Assembly: GCA_050084985.1 (NCBI GenBank)
Contig: JBITNC010000001.1
Coordinates: 164,424,001 to 164,488,000 of the forward strand
Reading direction: 5' to 3'
DNA length: 64,000 nucleotides
DNA from: Nageia nagi
Taxonomy: Eukaryota; Pinophyta
Position 1 is the first letter of the stretch, and each line of letters starts with the position of its first letter. The translations under genes were made by a program, and so were the position numbers. Positions 1 through 12,701 of the stretch are shown here, in pieces. The notes beneath the pieces were generated by a model, which had not been told where the DNA came from, did no database searches, and saw only the letters and a program-made list of their open reading frames with translations.

Positions 1-2480
1 TGAATTATTGTGGTCAATTGTCCTTGGAAGTATTCTTCTTTTTTTTGGATTATCTATGCATTGTTCAATGTTTTTCTTTATATGAGAAATAATTATTCAA
101 ATACTTAATTGATATATATTTACTTTAAGACAAATTTTGATAGATCCTAAAAACCAATGGATTTAAAAAGATATTAAAAAACAACTATCTATCTATCAAG
201 AGATCAAAGATACCAATATCACAAAGCAGTTAGAGGAGGGATCTCAATAATAAATCAAAAGCCTTTCTGAAGTGAACACATCAACAATAACTTTGAGGGA
301 TCAGTGGTGAACTTCCTTGATGATAGCATGAAAGGTAAAGAAGTGATCAATAGTTTAGTATTACTTCTAAAACCTGCCTATCCCACAGCTCTTAGCTTCA
401 TATGCTCTTGTTCTTCTAACAACATTATTTCTAACACTATACCATATAACTTAACAAAGATGTATCAAATCATGATAATCATGTAATTATTCAAAATGAA
501 AGTATCACTTGATTTATAGAAACGATGAATAATGTACTTGATCTCTCGTACTAAAAACTAATGATAATAAATTAACAATGTTTCATTATATTAAAGTCAA
601 ATTTAACAATTTAAGTTCTACCATTCCTACCCATGCATGTACTTTGAAAAGAAAAATGCCAATGCCGTTGCAAAAATAATAATGTAAATTCACACTAAAC
701 ACCATTGTATAAAGATATGTAAAATATAATAATATATACATTTTTCAAATATCTTTATTACTTTCAACTTTTTTGTATCACATTCATTTTATGAAAATAT
801 TACAATAATTAAAAAAAAAAAATGCTTGGTAGAAACTTCGTTTCCTTATATTGACATCAATATTTCAATATGGAAGTATATCTTAACAGAGTTGATACAC
901 TTTATTTTTCTTTTACAAAATTTATGAATTTATATGGAAAAATAATCATCCTTTATGTTAAAATATTAGAACAATCCGTGGGTAGAAGGTAACTAAAATT
1001 CTTCATTAACATGTAAGAAATTTAGGTTCAAATCTCATCCCCTCTAATCACTTAACATAATTGCAAATCTTAATAGATGATGTTAAATACCAACAAGGCT
1101 GAATACGAACATAAATAAATTTGATGAAATAAATACCTCTTGATCATGACAACCTAAAAAAATTCCTCGCAAACAATGGTTTTTCATCAAAAAAAAATAA
1201 TCATCCTTCATTTTAATTGTAACCACTTTAAAAAGATATCTTCAAATATGCATAACACATGTCTAGAATAATAGTAATCAATTTTTTTGGTCCCTGCAAG
1301 ATATCTTGTATCAATTAAAACAACTGCAGTTTAATTTGTGCGAAAACTGATTCAAACTTAGACAAAGCAAAAGACAAATCACTAGAGCAGTCTTAAGTTC
1401 GATACCATTCAAGTCAAAAAGAAAAAAAAAAGGAACTACTGTGGATCTAGACTCAAATAACATAACAAATTACAGAACTGACTAAATACATAAAAACTTC
1501 CACTAAAAGTCACTTCAAGAGAAGTCTCTTAAAAATCTGACAAGTTTCACGAAAGGCAAAAATTTCCTTAAACCACTCACAGGTAAAACGCATAAATCTA
1601 TTTAAGGTTCAGAATACAAAAATAAGATACTAAAGAAAGAAACCATGGGTCCCCAGCAATTGAACTATAGAGAATCTTGCTTAAAAAGCTCATGATTAAT
1701 TATAGGAAACACAATCCTGCTTAAAACTGATTCCATGAGTATATTTTACAGTTATAGGTAGAAATGTGCACTGTAAATGGCCAATAGCATGAGCTAAAGA
1801 CACATTGAATATAATCGTAGAAAAAAAAACTGAATATTAATGCTCATGAATGATATAAATAGTTGAACACAACTCAAGATTAATACCAGTTACGACACCC
1901 ACTAGTCAAAAAAAAATTCAAAATACACAAGAAACTACAAGCTAGAAGCCAAAAACGCAAAAATAACACTATCTAAAACTCGTGAATACAATGCAACGAC
2001 CCTAACAAGTTGGAAATATGTCATATATCACAAATATTTCTCAGAGCTGTGTAAAAGGACCATAACTTGTCATAACTTCAAATATGTCATAGAAATTCAC
2101 CAGCACCATAACTTGTCATGTTTTAAAACAATAATAAACTTTAGTCCAAAAGCAAATATCTTGGAGAAACGAATATGAAAGAGAATGTCCTCCTCGAATC
2201 AGGCAATCCTCAGCAAAAGGAGTACAATGATACATCATAGATCATCAAGTCAAACCAGTGATGCAAAGAACATTGGGAACAAGGACGCTGGGACAAGTAA
2301 CTGGAACAGAAGAGTGTGGCAGGCCATTTAGGGACTATCACAGGGATATTTAAAAGAAATTCAAAAAAAGAACAAAAAATGTTTTAAATCTACTTTCGTA
2401 CATACATTCAAGCATAAATACATAATAAGAGTTAAGAACATGAAATATATTTCCAAATCTGGAATTCAACTGCATATGTC
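1..2480. other. Intergenic AT-rich DNA, no gene seen
   Basis: No reading frame of convincing length, no recognisable protein family and no RNA gene was found on either strand. The stretch is AT-rich with short A or T runs. The few short open frames lack codon structure and match nothing I recognise. Confidence 0.6.
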
Positions 2481-2489
2481 ATAAGGTCA

Positions 2490-2760
2490 ACATAATAATG
2501 TTTTTTAGGGTTTCGGGGTGAGAAGGTTTGGCGGGCCCCATCCACGCCCCTTTTCTAAGTTTTGTTTTAAGATTGAGCCCCATTACTGCAGGGGGCAACT
2601 GTGCATCCTTGGTACATCCAAGGGATGCCTTAGGCATCCCCCTTTAGAGCGTGTACCAGGGTGGTCCTTAAAACTCCACAGGCATAAACTCCACGGGCAT
2701 GTCAAGGACAGCCAGGGCTTGGTCGCATGTACTGGGAACTGAAACATCAACAATGCTGTC
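2490..2760. repeat. GC-richer insertion with a near-perfect palindrome
   Basis: This patch is visibly richer in G and C than its surroundings. It contains an inverted repeat at 2,622-2,640: GGGATGCCT and AGGCATCCC arms of nine bases around one central T. A related motif (cttaaggcatccc) recurs near 3,693. The composition and palindrome suggest a short interspersed element, but no ends or target duplication were identified. Open frames across it on both strands look like by-products of the composition. Confidence 0.35.
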
Positions 2761-4532
2761 CACAATGCATCCATGTAAGCCTGAGTCAAACCCACCCCTT
2801 TTTCAAAAGCCCAAGGATCCAGCAAATAAATTTTATTGTCAAAGATATGCATATATGAAGTGGTGGAAGAAATTTGTGTCAAATCTGACAGTAATTGAAA
2901 TGAAAACATACTAGACAACCAAGAATATGCTAATGAATCTAAAACAAAACAGACTACTTTGATCCTTAAGGTCAAGATAGAGTACAGAAAGGAAAAAACA
3001 CTAAGTGATAAGAATCATATGCCCAAAAGAGTGACAGGATTCTTAAGCACTATCCTTTAATGGCAACATATTCACTAGGAAAGTTACAAGGTTACATTAC
3101 ACATTCCTGAAATTGGCAATGATATAAAGCAAGTTTGCTTAGTATGCAAGCTACAGCCCCAACGATGGGTCACAAAAATGGCATGGAAGTCAATAGCGAG
3201 TGTTGTCTGCCAATTTTCTACATAACTAAAAGCATATCAATTCTGGTAGTTCAACCATATGCAGGGAAAGCCCTTAGGCACCACAAATTGGGAACTCAAT
3301 CAACACCCATGTTAATAATGTCAGAAAACAATGAATAACCACATTGTGCAATTGTGATGTAAAATAAACATTAAATTTGAACAGCAACAAGCGAATGTTG
3401 TTACAAACAAACACTAAAGCTTCATTATTGTTACTAGATGAAGCTTGCAATGTGCAATAAATATGAATCAACATCATTTTAGCATATGGAGATTCTTGAT
3501 ACAAAAAAGTTGCAAACACCAAAATATCACCACGAAGAATTGAATTGCAATAGAAGAATAATACCATAAAAACATCTTGTATACAGGCATCTGGAGTTGC
3601 AAATATTCAATTTATAAGGCAGCATGTGGCCAATCATCACAATTTACAGAAGTTCACAACATCAGACCCACTATAAGAAAATCAGCCCGATGCTTAAGGC
3701 ATCCCGCTAGTGTGTACACAAAAACATATCTAGGAAGTATCTTATCGTATTGTCAATATACAGAAGCTTATGGTTTCCATCCATACTTCAAGCTCTGTCA
3801 GAGATAGCTTAAAGTCCTGCATGACTTGCCAGTTACAAATCAACACATCAGTAATGTAATTGGCAATGACTTAACAGCATTTGTTATGAGTGCACAAATT
3901 GGTTACAGTAACTGTGCATTCTGTGCATCATGTTTACCATCAACAAAGGATACTTGTAGACTTGTAGAGTGTACAGGGTATGCAATCAAACACAATAAAT
4001 AGAATATCACATGTGACTATGTCTTACTATTTCCTCGCTAATTAGAGGAAATCCTCTCAAATTTCTCCCTTAGATGTCAGAATTGTGATTTTCAACACGG
4101 AATGGAACATCCAATGAACTTCATTTGGCACTAGGCCTTGACAACCAACTATATGAGTGTTAAATGAATAGCTCCTTGGGTTTTGAGTGAGGACAGGATC
4201 AATATGCCCTTAGGATAATAGATCACACAGCCTCTTCCTCCAAATGTGGTGGCTCGTAAAGCTCAGGTCAACTCACATTCACAACATCACAATAAGGTAA
4301 GAATATATATTTTTCCAATCTGCTGCAAAATGGTTCAGAGGACCCATGTCGAATAGGTGAATTTGTATGCTTTGCTGTTCTTTAGAATTTTGTAAATGTC
4401 TTATTGTCTACCATCAATGACATGTATATAATCTTCAACCCAGCCCAAGGCATAGGGAGTAGGAAACCATATAGTAAGAATGCCAGTAGCTTCTACGATA
4501 CTAGATTCCAACTAACATTACCATCTCAGCTG
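2761..4532. other. Non-coding interval
   Basis: No gene was recognised. Short open frames occur on both strands but overlap one another and show no family motifs. The interval could be repeat-derived, because the cttaaggcatccc motif from the neighbouring insertion reappears in it. Confidence 0.5.
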
Positions 4533-4622
4533 CTATCCTGTTCCTGCACTCCACAATCCTATTCTATTTTAGGGTGTTCAACCACTATCCTGTTTCTCCA
4601 CTTCACAATCCTATTCTATTAT
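4533..4622. repeat. Tandem duplication, 52-bp period
   Basis: Two copies start with ctatcctgtt at 4,533 and 4,585 and share the run cacaatcctattctatt. The 52-bp spacing is not a multiple of three, so this is not a protein repeat. Confidence 0.6.
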
Positions 4623-5959
4623 AAACTGTGTAGAACTATGACATCAAAACAGATTCTCTCCCTCAAAAAAGTCTGCAAAGCGATATGATAAAAATTTACC
4701 ACCCATTATCCCACTTGAGAACCTTTACATGTCTCCTAGGATGTATACTGACCAAAGTTCTCAAAAAAACAGCTTGATTTTTCCTTCAAGAAATAGGCCT
4801 ACATTTGTGAGAAAAATCATCAGGAAGACGCAAAAATTGCCTTCCTCTGGAAAACAATGGAGTGATTACCAATTCACAGATATACCCATGAACCAGATCT
4901 AAATTCTTTCTGGCCAAAGAACTTGCACAAACATCCTGTTCTTCTTAGATGGAGAAAAGCTATGAACCAGATTAATTCAAATTAGTTTACACAGATACTG
5001 AAAATTAAGGTGAGCACATCTGTCAAGCCAAAAGACACTGTTGTACTGCCAGAGCCTGTGATTCCTCCAAATCAGAACCAACAAGATTAAACAGTCTGCT
5101 TCACAGATACCTGTGACAATCACCTTCATGTTCCATGTTCCGTCAAAGCACGCCGATCAACATGAAAGACTGCATCCAACAATGTGTTATTCTTCATCAT
5201 CTCATTCAAAGAAAGCAAGTCTTATACATTACTCAGTCTGTACAAGAAATTAAGATAATTATAACTTACTCTCTATTCTGACAGGACAAGAACATTGCCA
5301 TGCCACTTCACACAGTATGTCCATCCATCCCCGACCATGAGAAATTCTATTGATTTCCTCATTTACAAATTCAAACACCAGCATGTCTACGGGTTGTGTA
5401 TAGATGCACTTAAGTCAAAGAACTAGGTAAGTGGAAAATTGTATCTCCTGAACAAATTTAAAATGTTCTCTCCAGAAAAATAGTCAATTCCCACCATGTT
5501 TGCTTGTTTCTGAGTTATTCTATTAGAGACATCAAGCTACTTTGTAAAAACACTTCATATGAAATTATTTATTGAGGGAAAAAATACCTATTGGTTTTTC
5601 CATGTTCTAAGGAGACTTGCCTTTACCATTGTATTTTGCAGAAACAAAGGCACTTTTCGCTTTTCCACAACTGGTATTTCTGATCTGTGCATGTCTGCAT
5701 TCTTTTTGGCATTTCGCATAAGAAAAGATGAAACATTGCCAAAACCTAGAATGTTTGTATCAGAAAACAAATTCAATGAATGGCATATACAATGAATAGG
5801 GAAGATTTCTAAGCATTACAAAGTACAAACACTAGATCCTCATCTACCTTCTTGTTGATTGACAGTCGAGACCATTTTACCACTAATATCCTTCAATTTC
5901 AACAGGTGTTTTTGCTTCAAAATATAATAGAGTGTTGTTGCTCAGACAAAATTCTGAAC
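4623..5959. other. Non-coding interval
   Basis: No supported gene was found. A 78-codon frame near 5,559-5,795 has a hydrophobic, low-information translation with no recognisable motif, and I do not accept it. Confidence 0.5.
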
Positions 5960-6317
5960 TTCTGGAACTAGTTCATTTGACACGACTTGAGAAACATGAA
6001 AACTTCTTAAGGGCTACTGCCACTGTCTGTCTACTGTGTAGCATCAAACAATAACATAGATTCCTTATCTACTCTAATCGCTTCAGATTCCTGATCGGAA
6101 CAAGTAGTGATGATTTTATGAATGAGTAGCATCAAAACTTCTGGAACTAGTTCATTTGACAAAATTTGAGAAGCATGAAAACTTCTTAAGGCCTAATGCC
6201 ACTTTCTGTCTACTGTCTAGCATCAAACAATACCATATGTTTGTTATCAACTCTAATCTGCTCCAATTCCTGATCTTAAAAAGTAGTACCATCAACCAAT
6301 AATATATGTTCCTTATC
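5960..6317. repeat. Tandem duplication, 179-bp period
   Basis: Two diverged copies begin with ttctggaactag at 5,960 and 6,139. Both run through a shared aaacttcttaagg segment, a ctgtctactgt segment and agcatcaaacaata. Fragments of a third copy (tatgttccttatctactc) continue past 6,300. The divergence suggests an old duplication with no coding meaning. Confidence 0.7.
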
Positions 6318-6943
6318 TACTCATCAAATTCTGTCATCTGCAAATCTGACAGAATGAGTTTATGTATGTACAATGCTCATGTTTGGGTAGAACAGTTGTA
6401 AAGCAACACTAGGGTTTTCCGTTTTATATTGCAAGTAGACTAAAAACTGAGGGCTCTCCCTTAAAGTGCAACTGCAAACAAATTCAGATGATTTCTTTTT
6501 ACTCCAAACAAACACAAGCAAAGGTTCTCTTGACCACAACTTATATTATTAGAAGAATTCCATGCATCATATATACAACTTTTGCAATGTCTTTTGTTAC
6601 AGAAGAAACACGTTAATGTTTCACTGGGAAACATTTTTCATCTTACCAAGGGTTCATCCACTATACTTTTTCTGTAGCAAAGTTTAACACATGTTCATCC
6701 AGCCACCTTCTGAATATGTTTAAAGACTTTAAAGAAAACTAGAATCCTTCTTGTCTCTAGAGTTCCTAACAAAGATTGATGCTAATATGTTTGAGATAAA
6801 CACTTTTGAAATTCGAGCAAGAAGCTTCAAATTCCTTTGGCTCTGTGCTGGCAAGTCATTCAACTAGCTTATATTGGTGCAGGCCCTCTAGGTTCTTTGT
6901 GTGTTTTATTGGAAGCTCTCTAGCTCTAGTCTTTGCTGGAACC

Positions 6944-7914
6944 TCTATTCTAAAACTTGGGCCAAGTCCCGAGTACTCGACGAGCCCAGGTCTGAGTCAG
7001 CCTGGATGAGTCAAGTCAGCTCAAGACTCGGCTTTTTTGCCAACTCAGCCGAGTCTTGACAAGTCCAAGTAACCCAGGACCTGTGAGTCCCAATGACTGC
7101 CAGATTTTTGTATTTTTTTTTCAATAGTTTTTCAAATTTAGAAATGGTTGGATTCTTCTTCATGGAATAAGTTGCATGATTTTTCTATAGAAATTTTGGA
7201 TTAGCTTGGAGGCATTCAATCATAACTGAAGAATAACTCTCAACATCCGGGAGAGAGGAATGAAAACATGGTGACGAGAATAATTAAAATCCAATTTATT
7301 CTTCATACCTTGATATCAGGTGTAATTTTGATCAAAACAACTCACAACACATGGCCAATTTATTTACCTAAAAATGTCAATTTTGGGGAATGAAAAAGAT
7401 TGAAAATAGTCCTTGATAACAAAACAAAAGATGAGGGCTATCCCTTGACCCTGTTGTCGAGGTTAACAAAACAAAATTGTGGTTGGATTAGTTTAGGTCC
7501 AACAGAAGTAGATCTCTAAACCCTATCTTTGGTGTTGTCTTTCATGCCTTGTACATCATTACCTTAGAATTGGTTGGATTTAGATAACCAAGGAGATTGT
7601 ATTTGCTTAGTGCTCACGGCTACTGCTATGTGATCTCATGAGACATGAGCACATTTTGTACTGTACACATTTTGATTAATAGAAGAAAGAAGATGCCCTT
7701 TCCTCTTCTGAATTTCGTATTTGTATACTTTTTAATGTTGAATAAATATGTTAGAACTTCAAAAAATATGTAATCAGTAATTTGCATGAGAAACTTTTTC
7801 GATGAAAAATTGCATTTTTTTCTTTTTGCCGAGTTTTTGCCAAGTCTTACTGTATTTTTTTTACCAAGTCCCAAGTTGAGTAGACCTCGCCAAGTCCAAG
7901 TTTTACAACTATAA
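6944..7914. mobile_element. hAT-like MITE (non-autonomous DNA transposon)
   Basis: The left end reads tctattctaaaacttggg. The reverse complement of the right end reads ttatagttgtaaaacttgg, so the two ends form an imperfect terminal inverted repeat sharing taaaacttgg. Both ends are followed by clusters of short aagtcc, gactcgg and cgagt motifs in both orientations, as in hAT subterminal repeats. The flanking octamers ctggaacc (6,936-6,943) and ttggaact (7,915-7,922) match at six of eight positions and could be a worn 8-bp target duplication. No transposase lies inside. The interior from 7,110 to 7,800 is ordinary AT-rich sequence. Confidence 0.5.
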
Positions 7915-8280
7915 TTGGAACTGCCTCAGACAATTTACAATCTTGGTAGCTTCAACCCTCAAACTCATCCTTGCAAAAACATAGAAATGAAAAGGCAATC
8001 ATCTTTGTCTCATCCAAAGAAAATTATGTAAATATAAAGTATATGGAAAGGAAATCACTCCAAAATAGAGCAATATGTTTCTTTAGAACAGCAGTATTTA
8101 AATTCTTTCACATGTCCCTCTTCATGTTTAGGCGATGAAGATTCTCATGACTTGGCTTTCAATTCATTCCAATTGTTGCCTCCAATTTTAGCCGCTCTCT
8201 TTGAAATGCTTCTCTAGTTAATCCGCAAGTCATGTATATGCCTTATCCCAGGCCTTGTTGGATGTGACTACCCTGGTCGA
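7915..8280. other. Non-coding interval
   Basis: Nothing recognisable lies between the MITE and the next repeat-like patch. Confidence 0.4.
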
Positions 8281-8294
8281 TTTACAATTATGTT

Positions 8295-8612
8295 CCATGA
8301 AGTTTCAGAGATGGGGATGGTGGGGGATTGCAGGATGCATTTTGGGAGTGGTGGGGGTATAACAAAGGGAATGTGTAGAGGGGCCTAGAAACGTTTCAGT
8401 GATGGCATCAAAAAGTTTGACAAAAATGGAGATGGCAAAGGGTACGTTTCATACCTATCCTCAAGTCCCCAGTTTTACCAAAGCAAGGAAACCTCCAAGG
8501 ATAGGGATGCATCCCCATGTAACACCGCTTTACACTGATTTGTAATGCTTCACGTCCATATCCATGTCCATCTCTTGACCCTGCACATCTCCACTGAGCT
8601 GTATCTTTCACA
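8295..8612. repeat. Possible small inverted-repeat element (gggatg-rich)
   Basis: The left half is rich in ggggatgg and gtggggg on the plus strand; the right half carries tccatgtccatctc and catctccactgagc, the complementary flavour. gggatgcatcccc is a local palindrome near 8,508. This arrangement suggests a MITE with self-complementary ends. The termini and target duplications could not be fixed, so the boundaries are approximate. Confidence 0.3.
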
Positions 8613-9541
8613 TTCATCTCCAACACCAGAATATAACTAGAGCAAGAAACTGAAAATGGGAGTTATTTTTCAACATGTCTTTTATACAAAAATCTTAGTG
8701 GCTTTGAATAACTACTATATAGGTTGATTGCAACCAGAAAAAGCACAATCCTTTAGGTCAATCGATGGGCAAACGCATTTAGCTTCAATCCACTGATTAC
8801 TTGTTTGTGATTATATTGGTGAAGAATCAGTTGAATTTCAGATAAGCGATCTATAATATTTCACAATTAACAGTAAACATCAAGAGGCTTTTGTCTAGAA
8901 TTTGAATTTTTATATGTAATTTGCAGCCCTATACCCCAACCCGTGCAGCTCTACCCGACTGGGTTTGCTCCTCTGCCCAACCATGTCTGCTCCTCTCTCC
9001 TGGGTGCGTTGACCTCATACATCTATGCCCTCCTCTCACTGGTGTGAGTTCGACTCTCCACCTTACTCATTCAACTCTCCGCTTGTGTTCGGCTCCATTG
9101 AACCATAACTTAAGTCTGACTCTCCACATAAGCCATGTGTTTGAGTCTCCACCTGCACGTCCATCTTAACTGCAACTGGGGAGCATGATCTAGCAATTGT
9201 GGCAGGCGAGTAACATCCATTAATTGGGCGAGGATTTCTCCTAACAGCCTCTCACCCAGACATTTTATGATTCTCAAGCAGAGCGCTTCAAGACAGGCTA
9301 GTTTGATTTCCAACCCTACATCCACCTGAACCGTCTGAACTATCTGCGTGTGCATCCTTGAGGTCGTCACATCTGAATCCATCGTCTCGACAACACAGTT
9401 TCCGCTCAACAGCTTAGCATACACAGGTTCTGGCTTAGCATACAGAGTTCTCAGACGCAGCTCAATGTACGTAGGTTTCAATCTCAGCATATCATAGATA
9501 GGCTTTAGTCCCACCCAGTACGCAGGTTTCACCTCTCGCGT

Positions 9542-10175
9542 GCATCCAGGAACCACCATCAGTATGAAGTTCCTGCATCCCCTGGACGTTTATCCCACAC
9601 AAACATCTCCTATTGACCTTGTGCCTGACTGTTTGAATTCGCTACAGATAGAGTTTGTTGTCTTTCAACAGAGTTCACAGAGCATCTTTCTTCAACCTTC
9701 ACAGGTGCTGAACAGATGATAACACAGTCCAACGCAGAATTTGACAGCAAGCATTCTACAGATCAATTGCACAGAGCAACTAAGATGTTGACTCCAATGT
9801 CTAAAAATGTCTCACCTCCTGCAACCGAGCGTTTGACCAAGTCACCCAAATCCGGGATGCCCAAAATTCCATCTTTGAAATACAATAGACTGTGCCACCA
9901 CATCAACCAGCTGGAAGACACAGGGAACAAATTTCAAGAACCGGTTTCACATCTTCAACAACAGCTGATACAGAAAGACACGCTCATATCTGAGCTAAAA
10001 CAGCTTCACAAGATAGTCTATGAGATCAAGGTAAAACAGTTGAAGATTATCACACAACACGAAAACCCTAAACAGGAAACAGCGGTCCAAAAATAGTTCA
10101 TACAAAAACAGGTGGAGGAAACAACATTCTTGGGTGCAAATGGTTGAAGACAAAAAGATCTCTCTGATTGTAGAA
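9542..10175 (+). pseudogene. Decayed reading frame with a coiled-coil segment, unknown family
   Basis: One plus-strand frame stays largely open. Its longest clean part is 9,716-10,096 (126 codons). The translation is rich in Q, K, E, H and S. Its C-terminal half contains heptad-like leucine and isoleucine spacing (HINQLE...VSHLQQQLIQKD...ISELKQLHKIVYEIK), which points to a coiled coil. Upstream (about 9,542-9,715) the same frame continues with two stops, and downstream it continues past a single stop at 10,094. No enzyme domain was recognised. It could be the gag-like or ORF1-like protein of the retroelement whose LINE-like tail begins about 500 bp downstream, or a fragment of an unrelated host gene. 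The whole frame reads as a relic rather than a working gene. Confidence 0.35.
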
Positions 10176-10689
10176 CTGTTAGTGAATGCTAAATTTGATG
10201 AAAAGAGATTACATCACACCAAAGAATGGAATCTTTGTATTCGTTGACTGCCTAAATCCACAGATCATCTATAGGTTAGCCATCATTTCTTACACAAAAC
10301 CTTAGATTTGAAGAACATAACAGCATTAGATTTGAAGAACATCACAGCAGAGGTGTGTCATCAAATGATGACACCCTTGTCATCTGTTTCCAATCAGAAA
10401 GAGATCATTTACAGGCTTTGACATTTTATTGTGTTATTAACTTATTTGATATGGAATGTTGTGTTATTTGATAAGCAATGTTCAGAGATAACTAAAAATG
10501 ATTTGCTTAAATGTCAAAATAGTGAAAATCCTCAATTTTTCTTATTTATCAATTTTTTTTACTGGTTCTTAATTAATCCATATCCTCCAGCCAAAAGATT
10601 TTTTCCCAATTCTGATTTTGGCAACTATGATTACACCACTCCCAATACTTTTTTCAAATTGACAACAGGTTGATCCTCCCCCCAAGTAT

Positions 10690-11060
10690 ATCAGTTTGCA
10701 TCTATCTCTTGGGTTGAAGATGTTCTTGGCCAACTTTGGATATGCTCACACCAATTATGGATCAAGACTGATCACCATCTAACTCGCGAGTTTCGAGTCT
10801 ATCAATTGTGCTCAGTAAAGACTAAGTCAGAGGATCATTTCATCTTTGGATGCTCAATTTATTATGCGATTTGGGAATGATACTATTATCTCTTTATAGA
10901 CTCTCATAGCTTGATTTCTACCTTATTTCGATATCATGACCAACACTATGTGGCACTACACCTTTGGAGGCTTTGCCTCCTTCAAAAGCATCTCCTATCT
11001 CCCACCCATCACCAACAGGAAATCACCGTATTACATCTTTCTTTCGAGTCTCCTTAGACA
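10690..11060 (+). pseudogene. LINE reverse-transcriptase C-terminal zinc-binding tail (decayed)
   Basis: A plus-strand frame of about 115 codons with one internal stop ends at an in-frame stop near 11,055. It carries a C-x(n)-[ED]DHFIFGC-x-IYYAIW pattern (segments QLCSVKTKSEDHFIFGC and SIYYAIWE), followed by a hydrophobic LWRLCLL stretch. This resembles the zinc-binding region that follows reverse transcriptase in plant non-LTR elements, where a cysteine pair precedes an H-x-[LF]-F-x-C-P-x-[YF] motif. The catalytic RT domain was not found upstream, so this is probably a 5'-truncated LINE tail. Family assignment rests on motif resemblance only. Confidence 0.45.
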
Positions 11061-12596
11061 ACGAAACCTATAAGAGGAGGAAATATGAGACTCCCCTAAC
11101 TACTCGACATAATATACTGTGACTACATGATGCCCTTAGTCCCCTGAAGACTCAATAGATCACATCATTTTCTAGCTTCAGCAAGTAGCACAAATGGGAG
11201 CATCTCCATGCCCTTCCTTAGTCAAGAACAAAGCAGGTCCTTCTCAATTGGTCTCTACTATATTGTACTCCTCTTTGGTTATATGCTCACTTTTTAGGGT
11301 TTTGGCCCCTTATTGTATTTTTTTAGTTTTATTTAGCACCTTAGGCCTTGCTTACTACTTCACCACACTTGTACACCCCAATCCCATTGACCGCTTTTGG
11401 TCACCCATGGACATTAATATATTTTCTTTCTTTCTTTCCACACCACATTGTTCTTGCACTCTCTCTAGCAGAGAAAACAGGAACAAAAGTAAGAGATCAT
11501 ACACTTTTTGTATATTTAAATTTGTTGGACAATAAATTCCTTCCATCTCTCTTCTATATGATTGTTTCCTTTTCCCTCTCTTGATGTATTTCCTATGTAC
11601 CTGGGATAAGCTTGATTTTAACATTTGATTTTATGAGTGGCAACCTGAAATATATCTTAAAGTAGAGCCCAATCTCTTATCTTTGTTTGTTACTATTGAA
11701 ATGGATCTTCAAACATAGATACATGTAAATATTTTGTTTAGGATAAACTCTTCTGTGTTTCTTTCTTGTATCCCTTTCCCCAAGAATCTAATTATTTTTC
11801 ACATAAACTGTTTTCTTTTTAATTTTTTGTCATGCCAAATTTAAACTCAAACATAAACATGGTGACTTACTCTGAGTCATCACATAAAGAAAGCGGCATA
11901 GAACACCATCTCTGATATAAGAAGAAAGATTCAAAATGCCTGCATGGCAAGAATTCTTGTTTAAAATATCTCTTTCATGAAGAGAAACAACGACTTCAAA
12001 CAATCTCAACAGTGTTAGCACAAGAAACCTTATGGATTGAAAACAACCTTTACCTATCTATCATTTTTGGAGAAAATACCATTTCAATCACGATGTTCTT
12101 TATTAATTTTCAAATTTGCACTACGCCACAACTCAGACTGGTGCCCTACAGATACTGTTGACCCAATAATGTCTCTGTATTGTATGCAATTTAGTTATTG
12201 TCAATCTACAAAGACAAAGACGTCCACAGAGAACATTATTCTCTAATTAATAGAAGAATGCCATGTTTATGTCAAGGGCATAAAAACATTTCAAAGCCAC
12301 TACAGTAAAATAATCATACACACAATCTAACCATTAAAAAACTCAGAACATTATGAACACTGTATCTAAAACTACACTTCAAATAGTTTTGCCTGACATA
12401 TCCATAAGCATATAGATACAAAGAATATTACAACTTTTGTGCTGTTAGAGGTATTTGGACCCCATCGAATGAATAAGCTGGCTGTGAATGGAAAACAAAC
12501 AAAGTTATATTGCGCTGCACGCAGAACAAACTAATATTCTCAGCCGCCCTCAAAACAAACAGCACAAGACAAACATATAGTACAAGCAAACCAGGT
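11061..12596. other. Non-coding, includes 3' flank of the zinc-finger gene
   Basis: No gene was recognised. The right end should include the 3' untranslated region of the minus-strand gene ending at 12,597. No polyadenylation site could be assigned with confidence. Confidence 0.4.
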
Positions 12597-12701
12597 TTAA
12601 ACACTGTGAGGTCTGCCAACCATGCAAGGCACAGGTCTTGAACCAAACTCTGATCCATTGGAGCCGTAGAAATGAAGCAAAAGCATCGATATTACAGTTC
12701 C
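12597..12701 (-). CDS. Exon 4 (terminal) of the RING-like gene
   Basis: It encodes the last 34 residues, GTVISMLLLHFYGSNGSEF onward to ...GRPHSV, then TAA at 12,599-12,597. The acceptor is TTGATAG. Intron 3 is only 111 bp. Confidence 0.7.
   Translation of the reverse strand, partial: GTVISMLLLHFYGSNGSEFGSRPVPCMVGRPHSV

Noticed and set aside
9110-9559. 149-codon minus-strand frame
   Set aside because: The plus strand of the same region reads as Q/H/S-rich decayed coding collinear with the frame at 9,716; the minus frame looks like its shadow.
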